Shown in pieces: positions 61,269 to 64,000 of a DNA stretch of 64,000 nucleotides; position 1 is the first letter of the stretch, and every line of letters starts with the position of its first letter. Position numbers and translations under genes: made by a program. The notes under the pieces are model-generated. The model was not told the origin of the DNA, did not search any database, and worked only from the letters and a program-made list of their open reading frames with translations. The DNA comes from Clostridium thermobutyricum DSM 4928 (lineage in GTDB: Bacteria; Bacillota; Clostridia; Clostridiales; Clostridiaceae). The stretch is taken from assembly GCF_002050515.1 (NCBI RefSeq), contig NZ_LTAY01000048.1, forward strand, positions 155,990 to 219,989, given 5' to 3'.

Positions 61269-62540
61269 ATGGAAGGAAAATTTTATAATAAGAAAATATT
61301 ATTTTTAGTTACAAGACCAATATATCCAATAACTGGTGGACGTGAAGTTGTACTTTATAATTATTGTAAGGGGTTATGTGAAATATTTGGTGCAGAAGTT
61401 AATTTAGCTATATTTACTGATTTTGAAAAAATAAATAATAAAATGAGCTTTATAAAAAAACAGTATAGAATTAGTCAACCTAATAAATTAGAAAAATTAA
61501 AAAACATAATATTACAGAGTTTTATTTTAAGAAAGTGGCCATTACAAGTTTCTATTTACTATTCAAAGAAAAGTCAAAAAAATTTTCAAAATATCGTAGA
61601 TGAGATTAAGCCAGATATTATAATTTGTGACATGGCAAGGACTGCAGAATATGTTTCAAGGCTAAAAGAAAGCAATGCAAAAAGAATTTTAGATATGGAT
61701 GATTTAATATCTAAGAGATATTTTAGACAATTAGAAAATGTTGATGATGTGAATATCTTTGGTCAATATAAGAATAGATTACCTAAAATTTTTTTGAATT
61801 TAGTAGATAGAAATATTATGAAGAAAATCATACTTACTCTTGAGGGAAATTTATTAAAGAAATATGAGAAAGATATATCTATTAATTTTAAAAATATAAT
61901 ATTTGTTTCCCCAAAAGAATCAAATGAATTTAACAAAATAACGAATAGTAATAAAAGTATATGTATAACTATAGGCGTAGATTTTGATTATTATTCTAGA
62001 AATGTAGTTAAAGAGAAAAAAGAAAATACTATATGCTTTTTAGGTAATATGAATATTCCACATAATCAAACAGCAGTTGAGCATTTTATAAAAAATATAT
62101 TTCCTAAAATAAAATTAGAAATACCAGAATGTAAATTTAGAATTGTTGGAAAATGTAGTGAAGAGTATTTTGAAAGATTTAAGGATAAAGAAGATGTAAT
62201 AGTAACTGGGGAAGTAGATGATATAAGAAAATATATACAAGATTGTAGTGTATCTATCGCTCCTTTAATATATGGGTCTGGAATAAAAACTAAGATATTA
62301 GAGACAATGGCTATGGGGGTTCCAATAGTTACTAATAGTATAGGAGCAGAGGGAATATATGTTACAAGTGGAAAAGATATATTTGTATGTGATGATATAA
62401 ATGATTTTGTTATAAATACAATAAATTTAATTAAAGACAAAGAACTTAATAGAATAATTTCAAATAATGCAAAGACAACAATTGAAACTAAATATCAATG
62501 GACTAACACGTTAAAAAATATGCAGAAAATACTAGAATGA
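61269..62540 (+). CDS. Glycosyltransferase, GT4 family
   Basis: This 423-residue GT-B enzyme starts KILFLVTRPIYPITGGREVV, typical of GT4 proteins with a Gly-rich acceptor loop. The donor domain has CFLGNMNIPHNQTAVEHF and PLIYGSGIKTKILETMAMG, where KTKILETM is the conserved donor-binding helix. With the mannose guanylyltransferase upstream it may be a mannosyltransferase, but that is inference from order. A weak ribosome site (AGAGGT) lies 18 bases upstream. Confidence 0.9.
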   Translation: MEGKFYNKKILFLVTRPIYPITGGREVVLYNYCKGLCEIFGAEVNLAIFTDFEKINNKMSFIKKQYRISQPNKLEKLKNIILQSFILRKWPLQVSIYYSKKSQKNFQNIVDEIKPDIIICDMARTAEYVSRLKESNAKRILDMDDLISKRYFRQLENVDDVNIFGQYKNRLPKIFLNLVDRNIMKKIILTLEGNLLKKYEKDISINFKNIIFVSPKESNEFNKITNSNKSICITIGVDFDYYSRNVVKEKKENTICFLGNMNIPHNQTAVEHFIKNIFPKIKLEIPECKFRIVGKCSEEYFERFKDKEDVIVTGEVDDIRKYIQDCSVSIAPLIYGSGIKTKILETMAMGVPIVTNSIGAEGIYVTSGKDIFVCDDINDFVINTINLIKDKELNRIISNNAKTTIETKYQWTNTLKNMQKILE

Positions 62541-62551
62541 AAGGATAGAAA

Positions 62552-63703
62552 ATGAAAGTATTATTTATAACTCCAAATGATATAAACTCAATAAATGGAG
62601 GAGGAATAAATGTAAAAAAATTATATTTATCTCTAAAAAGTATTGAGGAGATAGAGCTTAAAGTATATTCACCAACTGAAGCTTTAAAAACTGATATTTT
62701 ATCTAAAAAGAATAAAATAAATGATGTTTTATCTAGATTAGCATTTCATTCAAATTATATGTATATAGATTGGAAATTTAATAAAAATAAAATAATAGAA
62801 TATAGTCCGGATGTTGTAATACTGAGTAATAGTAGATTAGGATTCATAGCAAAATATTTAAAAAATAAATGGCCTAATATTAAGATAATAACTCAATTAG
62901 ACAATATAGAGTTAGATTATTGCGAAAATTATGTTGAAAAATTTAAAGGAATAAAAAAGAAATTAATAAAATTAATTGAGAGAAAATCTGTATATAGAGA
63001 TGAAAAAAAAGCTTTTGATTACAGTGATTCAATAATATTTCTTACTGAAAGAGACAAAAAAAGAGCTAAAACATTATATGAATATAAGGTAAAAAAAGAA
63101 TATATAATACCAATATGTTTAGAAAAAAAAATAGAATTAAATAAAAAATCTAATAAAAAATTAAATTTTATTTTTCTAGGGTCTCTATGGTACTATCCCA
63201 ATTATAGTGGAATTGAATGGTTTATTAAAAATGTATGGAAAAACATAGAATATGATAATTTCCAATTGATAATAGCTGGTAGTAAGCCTAGTGAGACAAT
63301 TAAAGCATATAATGGTAAAGATAACATAGTTGTTTATCCAAATTTTAAATCTGTTGAAGAAATTATTCCTGAAAATAGTGTATTTATATCACCTATTTTG
63401 GAAGGTGCTGGAATGAAGGTTAAAATAGCAGAGGCTTTATCTATGGGATTACCAGTAATAGCTACAGAAGAATCATTAATTGGATATGATGAAGCTATTA
63501 ATAAAGGTGAAAATAAATGTATATATAAGGCTAATACAAATATAGAATTTATAAATAAAATAAAAGAAATAGTTAGAGATTATTCTCAAATTAAAATGAA
63601 AAATATTTCAAATATGATATTTGAAGAATACTATTATATAGATAGATGTAAAGATGAAATATCAAAAATTTTAGAGATTAATCTTTCTAAGGAGCAAAGA
63701 TGA
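62552..63703 (+). CDS. Glycosyltransferase, GT4 family
   Basis: This 383-residue GT-B enzyme belongs to the same GT4 subgroup as the previous gene: FIFLGSLWYYPNYSGIEWF and SPILEGAGMKVKIAEALSMG mirror its donor domain. The N-terminus reads MKVLFITPNDINSINGGGIN. It overlaps the next gene by ATGA. Donor and acceptor unknown. Confidence 0.9.
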   Translation: MKVLFITPNDINSINGGGINVKKLYLSLKSIEEIELKVYSPTEALKTDILSKKNKINDVLSRLAFHSNYMYIDWKFNKNKIIEYSPDVVILSNSRLGFIAKYLKNKWPNIKIITQLDNIELDYCENYVEKFKGIKKKLIKLIERKSVYRDEKKAFDYSDSIIFLTERDKKRAKTLYEYKVKKEYIIPICLEKKIELNKKSNKKLNFIFLGSLWYYPNYSGIEWFIKNVWKNIEYDNFQLIIAGSKPSETIKAYNGKDNIVVYPNFKSVEEIIPENSVFISPILEGAGMKVKIAEALSMGLPVIATEESLIGYDEAINKGENKCIYKANTNIEFINKIKEIVRDYSQIKMKNISNMIFEEYYYIDRCKDEISKILEINLSKEQR

Positions 63704-64000
63704 ATTTAGTTGAAAGCAAAAATAATAAATATATATATTTAAGTATTCTAATAGTAATATTGTTAGTAAGTGATTGTTCAGTTTATTCATATAAATATAG
63801 AATGATTTTAAATATTATTTTTATTTGTAGCATACTTCCAATTAGTATTTTAGGATTTATAAAAAATAATAAGAGAGTTATATATCTTTCAATTATGATA
63901 GTTTGTTTTCTATTATCATATTTTGTCTATTTTGATACTAAATATTTGTATAAGATGTTTAATCTAATAATTAGATGGATATTAGTAATAGGGTTAGTTA
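63700..64000 (+). CDS. Polytopic membrane protein, N-terminal part (possible Wzy)
   Basis: The frame from ATG 63700 (ribosome site AAGGAG) stays open to the end of the window, 100 codons. It shows hydrophobic segments at ~11-25, ~33-52, ~58-75 and a start of a fourth. Its place among glycosyltransferases suggests the polymerase of the second operon, but no family motif is visible in this part. Confidence 0.7.
   Translation, partial: MNLVESKNNKYIYLSILIVILLVSDCSVYSYKYRMILNIIFICSILPISILGFIKNNKRVIYLSIMIVCFLLSYFVYFDTKYLYKMFNLIIRWILVIGLV

Overview
The window is very AT-rich, with strong GGAGG-type ribosome sites, frequent TTG/GTG starts and many U-tailed hairpin terminators. The gene content (clostridial ChW repeats, Phg_2220_C-type phage replication protein, DUF4865, endolysin-like amidases, a cobalamin riboswitch) points to a Firmicute of the genus Clostridium in the strict sense. 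The species cannot be fixed from the sequence alone.

Layout. 1-10985 is the distal part of a capsule/exopolysaccharide operon: a CapD-type dehydratase (cut by the window start), an initiating sugar transferase, an epimerase, six glycosyltransferase-type genes, a Wzy polymerase fused to a glycosyltransferase, and a Wzx flippase, closed by a terminator. 11146-13134 is a secreted amidase with four SH3 repeats. 14274-19940 is a teichoic-acid-like cluster: two paralogous GT2 enzymes, the second fused to a glycerophosphotransferase domain, and a TagGH-type ABC exporter. 19957-22369 (minus) is a polyprenyl-phosphate-sugar synthase plus a GT-C membrane transferase. A diverged copy of this pair, with a second GT-C paralogue, lies at 41236-45334 next to mprF.

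The middle (22370-41003) is mixed. It holds an orphan three-gene phage replication module, a DMT transporter, a three-domain rhodanese, a DUF1311-like protein behind a possible attenuator, a DedA/PAP2-like fusion, a MarR-controlled MFS pump with a perfect 34-bp palindromic operator, a GNAT, a candidate small RNA at about 33226-33295, an endolysin-like amidase, a ChW-repeat amidase, galE, and a cobalamin riboswitch driving a btuFCD-type ABC importer.

45512-56861 holds mprF, a candidate miniature inverted-repeat element, a LysR/DUF4865 pair, a pilin/ComEA pair, a free-standing FakA middle-domain homologue, an LCP ligase, a CapA-type protein, two zinc-ribbon membrane proteins and a lipoprotein amidase. 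From 57346 to the end a second exopolysaccharide operon begins: Wzz, tyrosine kinase, PHP phosphatase, a second initiating transferase, mannose-1-phosphate guanylyltransferase, two GT4 enzymes and a truncated membrane protein.

Together most of the window builds, modifies, exports, anchors and trims the cell envelope. Two initiating transferases, two LCP/CapA-type genes, a TagGH exporter and a multi-acceptor lipid-linked glycosylation set suggest at least three separate surface glycopolymers. No rRNA, tRNA, CRISPR array or complete insertion sequence was seen.
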